From positions 1 through 56,481 of the forward strand of contig CANSKO010000019.1 in the NCBI GenBank assembly GCA_947647505.1: a stretch of 56,481 nt of DNA, in the 5' to 3' direction. The DNA comes from an uncultured Roseburia sp. (GTDB lineage: Bacteria > Bacillota > Clostridia > Lachnospirales > Lachnospiraceae). The position numbers and the translations under genes are program-made. Of this stretch, positions 45,004-52,693 are shown piece after piece. The notes below the pieces were generated by a model. That model made no database searches. It was given only the letters and a program-made list of their open reading frames with translations, and was not told where the DNA came from. The first letter of the stretch is position 1. Every line of letters starts with the position of its first letter.

Positions 45004-46190
45004 CCTTCCTCTTCCTCTCTGTCAAAGCGGCTGTTTTCCACAATTTCCATCATCCGTGCAATCCGCGTCTCATACGTATGGCTTTTACGCACTTTCTCAT
45101 ATCCGCTCGCCGCAATGCGTCTGCGCTCCTCTTCATGGGACAGGTAATAGCCGCACAGCTCCGTCAGCTCTTCCACACTTTCAAAGCAGACAAGATCTTC
45201 TTTGTTCTGAAAGAAGCAGGGAATCTCCGCCTGAAAATTTGTCATCAGAAAACCGCCGCTGCCAAGCACGTCCCAGATCCGAAGCGGCAGTCCGCTTTTG
45301 ATGTTTGGAATCGTAAAATTCAGATTGATTTTAGAGGCTGCAAATACTTTTGGCATTTCGCTCCAGTAATCCAGCGATCCGCCATAACGCGTCCGAAACA
45401 GATCCCTTGTATCGCTGTTGCTGTATACCGTAACCGCATACGTTCTGGAAAGCTCTAAGAGCGCGCGCCGTCTTTGCTCCGCCGCCGTTTTAAACCCAAG
45501 AACCGTCGTTGCAAAAATCAACCCCAGATCCGAAAAAGAATCTTCGGATTTTTCCAGCTTAAAATGCTGCTGCACCCCTTCTAATACAGGAACTGTCAGC
45601 ATTTCCTCCAGAATGTTGCCGCACCCGACGCACTGCTGCGCCCAGATAGCGGCGTCAAAATACCCCTGCAAATATTCCGGCAGCGCAGGCTTCAGCCTGT
45701 CGTAGCTGTTGCGCTCATACAAGCTGCCGACAAATGCAATTTCATTTTCATAGGCCGCTCTGTCGCTGCAATGATCCAGCAGGTAATCCAGCCGTTTCAC
45801 ATTTACCGCCAGTGGCAGATGCCAGATATGCGAAACGCCCATCCCCCGAAACTCCAGATAATTTGTCTTGTCAAACGTAAAAAAATAATTGCAGGGATGA
45901 AATACATTCTTATGATACATGCTGATTAATGGACTGTCACACGTCCAGACGACATAGGGCACATCCATTCTGGCGCAGACCGTCGTAACAAGCGCAAAAT
46001 AATTCACCGTAAAAACCATCTCGCAGCGCTCCCTGCGTATCACCTCAGCCAGTCTTGCCTCAAATTCCGCGTCTGCGTCATAATTGTCCAGATCCTGCTC
46101 GATCGTATAAAACGTATATCCAAGCGATGTAAACGCTTCACAGATATCCGTATAATTATACGCCCTCCATCGATACACCAGAATTCGCAT
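45000..46190 (-). CDS. CgeB-like glycosyltransferase (spore maturation protein family)
   Basis: The 396-residue cytoplasmic protein has a GT-B layout. An N-terminal Rossmann-like half (MRILVYRWRAYNYTDICEAF, MVFTVNYFALVTTVCARMDV) resembles DUF3880. The C-terminal half has the CgeB/Glyco_trans_1_2 pattern: NLNFTIPNIKSGLPLRIWDV, GSGGFLMTNFQAEIP, then ELCGYYLSHEEERRRIAASG. CgeB of Bacillus takes part in glycosylation of the outermost spore layer. Here it could modify a spore surface or another polymer. It is cotranscribed with hemB (4-base overlap). No catalytic residue can be assigned with certainty. Confidence 0.85.
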   Translation of the reverse strand: MRILVYRWRAYNYTDICEAFTSLGYTFYTIEQDLDNYDADAEFEARLAEVIRRERCEMVFTVNYFALVTTVCARMDVPYVVWTCDSPLISMYHKNVFHPCNYFFTFDKTNYLEFRGMGVSHIWHLPLAVNVKRLDYLLDHCSDRAAYENEIAFVGSLYERNSYDRLKPALPEYLQGYFDAAIWAQQCVGCGNILEEMLTVPVLEGVQQHFKLEKSEDSFSDLGLIFATTVLGFKTAAEQRRRALLELSRTYAVTVYSNSDTRDLFRTRYGGSLDYWSEMPKVFAASKINLNFTIPNIKSGLPLRIWDVLGSGGFLMTNFQAEIPCFFQNKEDLVCFESVEELTELCGYYLSHEEERRRIAASGYEKVRKSHTYETRIARMMEIVENSRFDREEEEG

Positions 46191-46401
46191 TGCTTCCGCC
46201 TCCTCTTCTGTTCTTATTTTATCTCCCCGCCACGTCCCTGTCTACCTTTTTCCATTCCCATGAGGCGTCTGATTGGGGTGCGGCACCAGACTACGTTTTC
46301 ATCAGACGGCACATCCCTCCACCCGCTGATCTTTCGTGCTGGAATCCGACGCTTTTTTGTCGGGCTTTTCGACAACGCCATCCCGGACGGCCGCTTCTTA
46401 C

Positions 46402-46432
46402 AAAAAGACGAAACGCCAACTGGCGTCTCGCC
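46402..46432 (-). terminator. Terminator after pdaA
   Basis: CGAAACGCCA pairs with TGGCGTCTCG (46409-46418 with 46421-46430, one mismatch) and is followed on the minus strand by TCTTTTTG. It lies 13 bases after the pdaA stop. Confidence 0.75.
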
Positions 46433-46442
46433 TTTTCCAGCA

Positions 46443-47240
46443 TCAAAGAAACTCTTCCAGCGACCCAAACGTATATCCAAGCTCTTCCCATTTTGTCAGA
46501 AGCGCATCCATGATATCCCCGTTCGTGGAAGACGTCGCATGCAGCAGCACGATCGCCCCCGGATGAATTCTTGGCAAAAGCTTCTGATATGCTTCTTCCG
46601 CCGTCGGCTGCTGATCCTGATACCAGTCCACATAGGCCAGGCTCCAGAAAAAGGTATGGTAGCCAAGCTGCTGCGCCATTTTCAGATTTTCCGTACTGAA
46701 CTTGCCCTGTGGCGGCCGGTACAGCTTTGGCATCTCCTGACCGGTAATGTCCTGATAGAGGTTTGCCACATCGTCCATTTCCTTCCGGAACGACGAAAGA
46801 TCGCTGATTTTTGACATGTCGGGATGGTGGTAGGTATGATTTCCGACCAGATGGCCCTCCGTTTGCATCCGCTTTACAATGTCCGGCGCAGTTTCCAGAA
46901 AATTTCCGACTATGAAAAACGCGCCCTGCGCATTGTGTTTTTTTAACGCATCCAGAATTTTTTCTGTATTTCCATTTTCATAGCCGCAGTCAAACGTCAG
47001 GTAAATCGTTTTCTTTGTCGTATCTCCCAGATACTGCGCGTCGTATTGCGCCAGCTCCTCCGTACTGACGTTGCCGGTCGGCGGCGTTCCCTCCGTGCCA
47101 AAGCCAAGCCCCCAGTTATCCGTTTGCTTCTGGATAAACGGAGAGCCGCTAAAAACATCTACGATTTTAGCGGCCCCTGCGCCCGCTCCATACATAAACA
47201 GAAACAGTACCAGAATAAGCAATGTTTTTTTGTATTTCAT
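46443..47240 (-). CDS. pdaA: Delta-lactam-biosynthetic de-N-acetylase PdaA
   Basis: PdaA deacetylates N-acetylmuramic acid so that muramic-delta-lactam can form in spore cortex peptidoglycan. The protein has an N-terminal membrane anchor or signal (about residues 7-25) and a NodB polysaccharide deacetylase domain. The domain has the catalytic Asp in YLTFDCGYENGNT, the metal-binding HTYHHPD, RPPQGKFS and the late IVLLHATS motif. DCGYENG, not the more common DDGP, is typical of the PdaA group. The ATG at 47240 is used; a GTG two codons upstream (47246) is possible. It follows the PurF-like gene by about 60 bases, probably on the same transcript. Confidence 0.92.
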   Translation of the reverse strand: MKYKKTLLILVLFLFMYGAGAGAAKIVDVFSGSPFIQKQTDNWGLGFGTEGTPPTGNVSTEELAQYDAQYLGDTTKKTIYLTFDCGYENGNTEKILDALKKHNAQGAFFIVGNFLETAPDIVKRMQTEGHLVGNHTYHHPDMSKISDLSSFRKEMDDVANLYQDITGQEMPKLYRPPQGKFSTENLKMAQQLGYHTFFWSLAYVDWYQDQQPTAEEAYQKLLPRIHPGAIVLLHATSSTNGDIMDALLTKWEELGYTFGSLEEFL

Positions 47241-47302
47241 AGACACCCAAACCGTTTCTTTTGTACTATTCTATGAAACGATCCGGGATTCATTCGGATT
47301 TT

Positions 47303-48709
47303 TTACGGCTTCCCGTTCCAGCAATACGTGCACAGCCTGCATTTTTCAATTCCAACCGCTTCCAGCATATCGTCCAGCCGGTTGAAGCGCAGCGACGTAA
47401 AATCCTGCTCTTTTCGGATTTCTTCTACCATCTGTGCATACCGTTCAGACTCCGGATCGGCGTATTCTTTCAGAACATCGTCCGTCACCTCTCCATTTTC
47501 CAGCCGGTCGATCACCCTTCTCGTAATCAGATCCATCTCTGACGTGGACCGGGAAAAATTCAAATATCTGCATCCATACAAAATGGGCGGACAGGCCGGC
47601 CTTACATGCACCTCTTTTGCTCCGCTGGCATAGAGAAATTCCGTCGTCTCGCGAAGCTGCGTCCCCCTTACGATAGAATCGTCAATCAAAAGCAGGCTTT
47701 TGTCCCGAATCAGATCCTCCACCGCAAGCAGCTTCATCTTTGCAATCAGATCCCGCTTACTCTGAATGGTGGGCATAAACGACCGGGGCCAGGTCGGCGT
47801 ATATTTAATAAACGGTCTGGAAAACGGAATGCCCGATTCGTTTGCGTATCCAATCGCATGCGCCGTCCCCGAATCCGGCACGCCCGCCACAATGTCCGGA
47901 TGCACATTGTCCCGTTCCGCCATCTTTCTGCCGCAGTCATAACGCATCTGCTCCACGCTCGTCCCTTCATAGGAACTGGACGGATAGCCATAATACACCC
48001 ACAAAAACGTGCAGATCTTCATATCCGTCCCGGGCGCCGCCAACGTTGTGCACGCCTGATCCGTGATCACTGCAATTTCTCCCGGTCCCAGCTCCTTATC
48101 ATCCTTATATCCAAGATTTCTGTATGCAAAATTTTCAAACGAAACGCAATAAGCGTCGTCCTTCTTTCCGATTACAACGGGGGTGCGCCCATATTTGTCC
48201 CGCGCCGCATAAATCCCTTTTTCATTCATCAGAAGAATCGACGCCGATCCATCCACCATATCCAGCGCATAACGAATGCCGTCAATCAGGTTCTCTTTTT
48301 CATTAATCAATGACGCGATCAGCTCCGTCGCATTGATATCGCCTCCGCTCATTTCCAGAAAATGCGAATGTCCATTGTCAAATAACATCTGGGTCAGCGC
48401 ATCCATATTATTAATTTTGCTTACCGTCGTAATCGCATACGTTCCATGATGGGAACGCACCAGAAGCGGCTGCGGCTCATAATCCGAAATACAGCCAATT
48501 CCTATCCTTCCTGACATTTTCTGCACGTCCTTATCAAATTTCGTGCGAAACGGCGCGTTTTCAATATTATGAATCGCCCGGTCAAACCCACGTTCTCCAT
48601 ACACTACCATTCCACCGCGCTTCGTTCCCAGATGCGAATGGTAATCAATGCCAAAAAAAAGATCAAATACGCAGTCCTCCCTGCATGCTGCGCCAAAAAA
48701 TCCTCCCAT
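47303..48709 (-). CDS. PurF-like amidophosphoribosyltransferase paralogue lacking N-terminal Cys
   Basis: The 468-residue protein has the PurF layout: an N-terminal Ntn-type glutaminase domain (HSHLGTKRGGM, ALDMVDGSASILL, RDKYGRTPVVIG) and a phosphoribosyltransferase domain with the PRPP motif LLLIDDSIVRGTQLRET and SRPFIKYTPTWPRSF. Genuine PurF exposes an N-terminal Cys (CGVFG) that cleaves glutamine. Here the chain begins MGGFFGAACRED, with Gly at that place. The only nearby Cys is residue 9, so glutaminase activity is doubtful. The C-terminus carries CRLCTYCW. No purine genes are adjacent, and pdaA follows. It may use ammonia, act on another amine, or be regulatory. The family placement is firm; the reaction is not. 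Confidence 0.85.
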   Translation of the reverse strand: MGGFFGAACREDCVFDLFFGIDYHSHLGTKRGGMVVYGERGFDRAIHNIENAPFRTKFDKDVQKMSGRIGIGCISDYEPQPLLVRSHHGTYAITTVSKINNMDALTQMLFDNGHSHFLEMSGGDINATELIASLINEKENLIDGIRYALDMVDGSASILLMNEKGIYAARDKYGRTPVVIGKKDDAYCVSFENFAYRNLGYKDDKELGPGEIAVITDQACTTLAAPGTDMKICTFLWVYYGYPSSSYEGTSVEQMRYDCGRKMAERDNVHPDIVAGVPDSGTAHAIGYANESGIPFSRPFIKYTPTWPRSFMPTIQSKRDLIAKMKLLAVEDLIRDKSLLLIDDSIVRGTQLRETTEFLYASGAKEVHVRPACPPILYGCRYLNFSRSTSEMDLITRRVIDRLENGEVTDDVLKEYADPESERYAQMVEEIRKEQDFTSLRFNRLDDMLEAVGIEKCRLCTYCWNGKP

Positions 48710-48759
48710 ATTTCCGCCTCATTTCTTTTTGAAACTATATACTGCATCGCTTCATGTCT

Positions 48760-48788
48760 ATCATACTGGTTCTTTTTCCAAAAGTAAA
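48760..48788 (-). promoter_or_regulatory. Promoter of the purF-like/pdaA unit
   Basis: TTTACT (48783-48788), a 17-base spacer and TATGAT (48760-48765) on the minus strand, 51 bases upstream of the ATG. Confidence 0.6.
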
Positions 48789-48860
48789 GTTTCTCTTTTC
48801 AAAATTCCATATCCAAAGGAATCGCGTTTCCGCCGTATTGAAAAAATCGACGAAAACGCA

Positions 48861-48905
48861 AAAAAATCCTGCACGCGTGCATGCGCAGAAAGCGTACAGG
48901 ATTTT
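48861..48905 (-). terminator. Terminator after ferredoxin gene
   Basis: A 14-bp stem with one mismatch (48863-48876 with 48892-48905) is followed on the minus strand by a T-run. It lies eight bases after the ferredoxin stop. Confidence 0.85.
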
Positions 48906-48912
48906 GATCGTT

Positions 48913-49101
48913 CTATTCTTCTTCACGAATGGCATTTACCGGGCAGCCCTCGATGCAGGCTTCTACGGATTCTCTGTTTTCTTCCGTCGTATCCGCCTTG
49001 CTGATCGCCTTGCCGTCATCGTCTATTTCAAACACGTCCGGCTCCGTAGAAGCGCACAGGCCGCAGCCAATACAGATATCCTTATCCACAAATGCACGCA
49101 T
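48913..49101 (-). CDS. Ferredoxin, single [4Fe-4S]
   Basis: The 62-residue protein starts MRAFVDKDICIGCGLC. The three closely spaced Cys are followed by Glu (CASTEPDVF) instead of a fourth Cys-Pro, and a later ACIEGCPVNAI supplies the remaining ligand. This is the monocluster type with a possible second pair of Cys. It should be a low-potential electron carrier. The ATG at 49101 follows AGGAGG; an in-frame start at 49140 would lie upstream of that site and was rejected. The partner enzyme is not evident. It is 64 bases downstream of the ABC permease gene. Confidence 0.92.
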   Translation of the reverse strand: MRAFVDKDICIGCGLCASTEPDVFEIDDDGKAISKADTTEENRESVEACIEGCPVNAIREEE

Positions 49102-49165
49102 AGCACAACCTCCTTTTTTTATTTCTTTCATACTTCCCAAAAAGAAGGCGTTCTATACCTGCCGC

Positions 49166-50482
49166 TTATGCTTTTCGCATCGCCTGAAAAATGGATCCTA
49201 ATTTGGGCTTCGTTCCATAGAGCAGCACGCCCACGCGATAAATCTTAGCGGAAACTACGCCAACCCCGACAACGCTTGCAATCAATATCAGAATCGAAAG
49301 CAAAATTTCATAAAACGGCACCGTGCTCATTGCGATGCGCGTAAACATCGCCATTGGCGAAGTAAACGGCACGTATGAGCAAATGCGCATTAACAGGCTG
49401 TCTACGTCTCCGCCCTGCATGGAAAACATAACAATCATAAATCCCGCCACAAACAAAAGCGTCAACGGCATGGACGAGGTGTTGATGTCTTCCACTTTCG
49501 ATGCAAGCGAACCGATTGCGCCAAACAAAAACGCATAGATGAAAAACCCAAGCACAAAGAAAATCAGCATGAAAACAAACAGATCCATTGGCATGCCAAA
49601 GATGGATTCGACAATCATGTTATCTCCCCACCATTCCTTATTCAGATTATAGAACAGGATGGCTGAGCCAAATACGACGAGCAGCTGCACAAATCCCGCC
49701 AGACACGACGCGATCACTTTTCCGAACATCATGCTTGTCGGCTTTGCGCTTGTCACAAGAAGCTCCATCGCTCTGGAACTTTTTTCCGTCGCCACATTCG
49801 TCGCTACCATCTGTCCATACAGCAAAATCACCAGATACAGCGAAAAAATCATAATATACGTATAAAAGAAGTTCTGCATCTGATCTTTCCCAAGGCTTAC
49901 TGTCTCGTTCGAAATCTCTACGGAAAGAACGCCTTCCGCTTCCTCCGCCGTCAGACCGGCCGCCATCAGCGCGTTTAGGCTGTTCACATTGGACAACACT
50001 TCATTCACAACCGCCGTATTGTCATCATAAATCGAAAGGTTATTGACATAATAAGTATAAGAAGTCGGGCTGTCCATAACAAACGCGCACGCCGCAGCTT
50101 CCGCTATGACTTTTTTCTGAATCGCATCCAGATCGTCGTCCGTCAGACAGACCTCATAATTCAGGAATGCCGCGTTTAAAGCCTGCCGCAGCGCTTCGGC
50201 ATTTGGCATATCTCCTACAGACAGCAAAATCATGCCTTTCGTCTGCCCGTCTGCCTCGCTCCCCTCTGCCGTTGTCCCGTTCGCTTCGTTTCCTTCTGCC
50301 GTTGTCCCATCCGCTTCGCTTTCTTCTGTTTTTGCCCCGCCGTCCTCTATCATGGACATCACTCTGGGAAAAAACATAATCACCGCTATCACTGCTGCCA
50401 GAAAAATCGTAATTCCGACAAAAAGCCTGTTTTTGAAATAATTCTTCAATTCAAAATCTAAAATCGTCCCAAACTGCTTCAT
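49166..50482 (-). CDS. ABC-2 type exporter permease (NatB-like)
   Basis: The 438-residue membrane protein has one N-terminal helix (about residues 22-42) and a large extracellular domain. Five or six C-terminal helices follow from about residue 205 (FFYTYIMIFSLYLVILLYGQ onward), as in NatB/ABC-2 permeases. After the first helix lies an acidic 10-residue repeat (AEGNEANGTT/AEGSEADGQT). Its start overlaps the ATPase gene by four bases. NatAB systems export sodium or toxic compounds in Bacillus; the substrate here is unknown. Confidence 0.88.
   Translation of the reverse strand: MKQFGTILDFELKNYFKNRLFVGITIFLAAVIAVIMFFPRVMSMIEDGGAKTEESEADGTTAEGNEANGTTAEGSEADGQTKGMILLSVGDMPNAEALRQALNAAFLNYEVCLTDDDLDAIQKKVIAEAAACAFVMDSPTSYTYYVNNLSIYDDNTAVVNEVLSNVNSLNALMAAGLTAEEAEGVLSVEISNETVSLGKDQMQNFFYTYIMIFSLYLVILLYGQMVATNVATEKSSRAMELLVTSAKPTSMMFGKVIASCLAGFVQLLVVFGSAILFYNLNKEWWGDNMIVESIFGMPMDLFVFMLIFFVLGFFIYAFLFGAIGSLASKVEDINTSSMPLTLLFVAGFMIVMFSMQGGDVDSLLMRICSYVPFTSPMAMFTRIAMSTVPFYEILLSILILIASVVGVGVVSAKIYRVGVLLYGTKPKLGSIFQAMRKA
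50245..50334. repeat. 30-bp tandem repeat encoding an acidic loop
   Basis: About three 30-base copies encode 10-residue units rich in Glu, Asp, Gly and Thr just outside the first membrane helix of the ABC permease. A clear 14-base core recurs at 50265 and 50295. Confidence 0.75.
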
Positions 50483-51384
50483 GCTTTTTCTCCTTCATCA
50501 TGGTCTCCCGCGTATTCTACAAATATGTCGTTCAACGACGGCTCAAACACCCGGATTTCATCAATATCAAACGTTTTTGTCAGCTGCTCCATCATGCCCC
50601 GCTTTGCCTCTTCCGCTTCCAGCTGAATCAAAAGCTCTCCATTTCCCCTTTTTGTGCAGCAGCCGCCCAGCGCATCCGCAATCGCATCCGCCGACTCGGA
50701 GCGAACCACCAGCTTATCCCGCACATAATTGCGCTTGATTTCGTGAATCTCACCGCAAAGGGCCAGCGTTCCTTTGTTTAATATCGCAATGCTGTCGCAG
50801 AATTCTTCAATATAGTTCATCTGATGGCTGGAAAACAACACGATTTTTCCCTTGTCGATTTCTTCCCGGACTACGTCTTTTAAAAGCATTGCATTCACCG
50901 GGTCAAGACCGGAAAACGGCTCATCCAGAATCACAATGTCAGGATCGTGGGCGATCGCCGTAATCAGCTGTATTTTCTGCTGATTGCCTTTCGAAAGCGT
51001 ATTCAGACGCTTATTGCGGTACTCCATCATATCCAGCCGTCCGAGCCAGTAATCGACTGCCTCCGTCGCCTCCTGCCGCTTCATCCCATGCAGCCTTGCA
51101 AAATAAATCAACTGATCGACGATCTTTTTCTTTGGATACAGCCCTCTCTCCTCCGGCAGATATCCAATGCCCGTCTTCCGGTAATCGACAGGCGCTCCGT
51201 CGATCAGAACCTGCCCGCCATCCGCCGCAAACACCTCCATCAGAATCCGGATCGTCGTCGTCTTTCCCGCGCCGTTTCGTCCAAGCAGACCAAATGCTTT
51301 TCCGCTTTCCACCGAAAAGGAAATGCCTTTGAGCACTTCTTTTTCCCCAAAACTTTTTTGTACGTTTTTTAATTCAAGCTTCAT
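50479..51384 (-). CDS. ABC transporter ATP-binding protein (NatA-like)
   Basis: The 301-residue ATPase has Walker A GRNGAGKTT, a Q-loop at GYLPEERGLYP and the signature LSKGNQQK. Walker B is IVILDEPFSGLDP and the H-loop is SSHQM. The C-terminal extension (about 215-301) is typical of NatA/DrrA exporters. It overlaps the CPBP protease gene upstream and the permease gene downstream by four bases each, so the three are translated together. The Gln-Gln in the signature motif is a common NatA variant. Confidence 0.94.
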   Translation of the reverse strand: MKLELKNVQKSFGEKEVLKGISFSVESGKAFGLLGRNGAGKTTTIRILMEVFAADGGQVLIDGAPVDYRKTGIGYLPEERGLYPKKKIVDQLIYFARLHGMKRQEATEAVDYWLGRLDMMEYRNKRLNTLSKGNQQKIQLITAIAHDPDIVILDEPFSGLDPVNAMLLKDVVREEIDKGKIVLFSSHQMNYIEEFCDSIAILNKGTLALCGEIHEIKRNYVRDKLVVRSESADAIADALGGCCTKRGNGELLIQLEAEEAKRGMMEQLTKTFDIDEIRVFEPSLNDIFVEYAGDHDEGEKA

Positions 51385-52355
51385 AATTCCTCCGCTGTCC
51401 GTTTTGTTTTATTTTCATTTTTAAAAAGCAGCAAATATGTAATTCCGCACATCAGCACGATTGTGACGGAAAGGCCGCCCTCCATTCCAAACGCTCCTCC
51501 GTGAAAGATCTCTCTGCCCTCCTTTGTCACCGTTGTAAATACCGTGCAGGAAACGTCCATTCCACTTACGCTTCCCCCATAGACATTGCCCTGCACGAGA
51601 TTCCAGACCGAATGCAACGCGCCCACCAGCCAGATGTTTTCCGTCTGTATAAAGCAGATCGACGCAAATATGCCAAATAAAATTAAATTGACAATGGCAA
51701 GCGGCGCAATGCCGGGATTCAAAAGATGCAGCGCCGCAAACGCCGCCGCATTGACGATGACCGCGACAGACATTGGATACCTGCGTCCAAGCGACACCAT
51801 AAAATATCCCCGGCAAAGCGCTTCTTCCGCCATCCCCTGTATCATATATCCAGATGCAAACAACAAAAATACAGGCAGGGAAAACCGCTGCGGCGTATAC
51901 GAAAGCGTAACGGAACCGGTCAGCACGCAAATTAACACCGCGCCGGAAAACATCAACAAACCCGCTCCGATTCCTTTTATATACGCAATCCCGCATCCCT
52001 GCCTGATAAATCCAAGCGAAACTGCCTTCCGCTTCTGCAAAAGCCGACAAAACAACAGCACGAGCAGAATCATGACCGCCGTTGCAAACAAAGATAATAT
52101 CGTAGTCGCATCCGTACTTACAGCTGCAAGCCCCGCTTCCTCTATGCGTTTTGCATCCTGCGAAAGCAGCGCCTCCTGATAGGCCTGATTTTGCATCAGC
52201 ATAAGCATCTGCACGGGCAGCGTCACCAGCATTTCTCCCATGACGCATGCCAAAAACACGGCAAGGAATACAAGAATTTCCAGCGCAATGTGCAGTCCCT
52301 TTTGCGTTTCCCTCGCCTGACGCACCGCCGCCGGCGTTTGCAACCACGATTCCAT
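51381..52355 (-). CDS. CPBP-family intramembrane metalloprotease
   Basis: The 324-residue polytopic membrane protein has the CPBP (CaaX protease and bacteriocin-processing) signatures. These are EEALCRGYF (EExxxR) followed by FAALHLLN (FxxxH) and a later HSVWN, all in membrane helices. An N-terminal helix and an extracellular loop precede the core. The gene is first in an operon with a NatAB-type exporter, and a clear promoter lies at 52448-52476. CPBP proteins process prenylated proteins or peptides, or confer bacteriocin self-immunity. The exporter linkage fits peptide handling, but no precursor peptide was found. Confidence 0.9.
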   Translation of the reverse strand: MESWLQTPAAVRQARETQKGLHIALEILVFLAVFLACVMGEMLVTLPVQMLMLMQNQAYQEALLSQDAKRIEEAGLAAVSTDATTILSLFATAVMILLVLLFCRLLQKRKAVSLGFIRQGCGIAYIKGIGAGLLMFSGAVLICVLTGSVTLSYTPQRFSLPVFLLFASGYMIQGMAEEALCRGYFMVSLGRRYPMSVAVIVNAAAFAALHLLNPGIAPLAIVNLILFGIFASICFIQTENIWLVGALHSVWNLVQGNVYGGSVSGMDVSCTVFTTVTKEGREIFHGGAFGMEGGLSVTIVLMCGITYLLLFKNENKTKRTAEEL

Positions 52356-52447
52356 CCTGCTCCCTCCCCGCTTTTTATCCTTCCGCCGCTGTATCTGTCA
52401 CAGGGGACGCGTCATTTTCCGGCACGCCCCGTTCCATTATTTTACAA

Positions 52448-52476
52448 AGTATAGCACAACGAATCTGGCTTCGCAA
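52448..52476 (-). promoter_or_regulatory. Promoter of the CPBP-NatAB operon
   Basis: TTGCGA (52471-52476), a 17-base spacer and TATACT (52448-52453) on the minus strand, 93 bases upstream of the ATG. Confidence 0.65.
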
Positions 52477-52539
52477 GAATAGAAATCTTAATGATTTTTT
52501 AAGAAAAATGAAGATTTTCGAAAGCTGTTTTCTCATGCG

Positions 52540-52671
52540 TTAATGACAGCCTCTGCAGCGGCCGCAGTCGCCTCCACAGGCCCCCTTTCCCTTTTTCTTA
52601 TCTGCGCGCAGACTGCGGACTGCAAGCCCGATGCAGATCAACACCGCAATTCCCACAAGCGTCGTTCCCAT
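52540..52671 (-). CDS. FeoB-associated Cys-rich membrane protein
   Basis: This 43-residue protein starts MGTTLVGIAVLICIGLAV, a single membrane helix. A basic stretch (RADKKKGKG) leads to a Cys-rich end ACGGDCGRCRGCH with four Cys and a final His. This matches the small FeoB-associated Cys-rich proteins encoded after feoB in many Clostridia, thought to help ferrous iron transport. GGGAGG precedes the ATG at 52671. It lies 22 bases after the feoB stop in the same direction. Confidence 0.88.
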   Translation of the reverse strand: MGTTLVGIAVLICIGLAVRSLRADKKKGKGACGGDCGRCRGCH

Positions 52672-52693
52672 TTTACGCCTCCCGTCATTGTTT

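Noticed and set aside
46191..46480. Possible short gene between the CgeB-like gene and pdaA
   Set aside because: The open frames have no ribosome binding site and unlikely composition, and the terminator of pdaA lies inside.
51421..52347. A 308-codon open frame on the same strand inside the CPBP protease gene
   Set aside because: It is an out-of-frame shadow, rich in Ala, Gly and Arg, with no family pattern, while the other frame has clear CPBP motifs and overlaps its neighbours properly.
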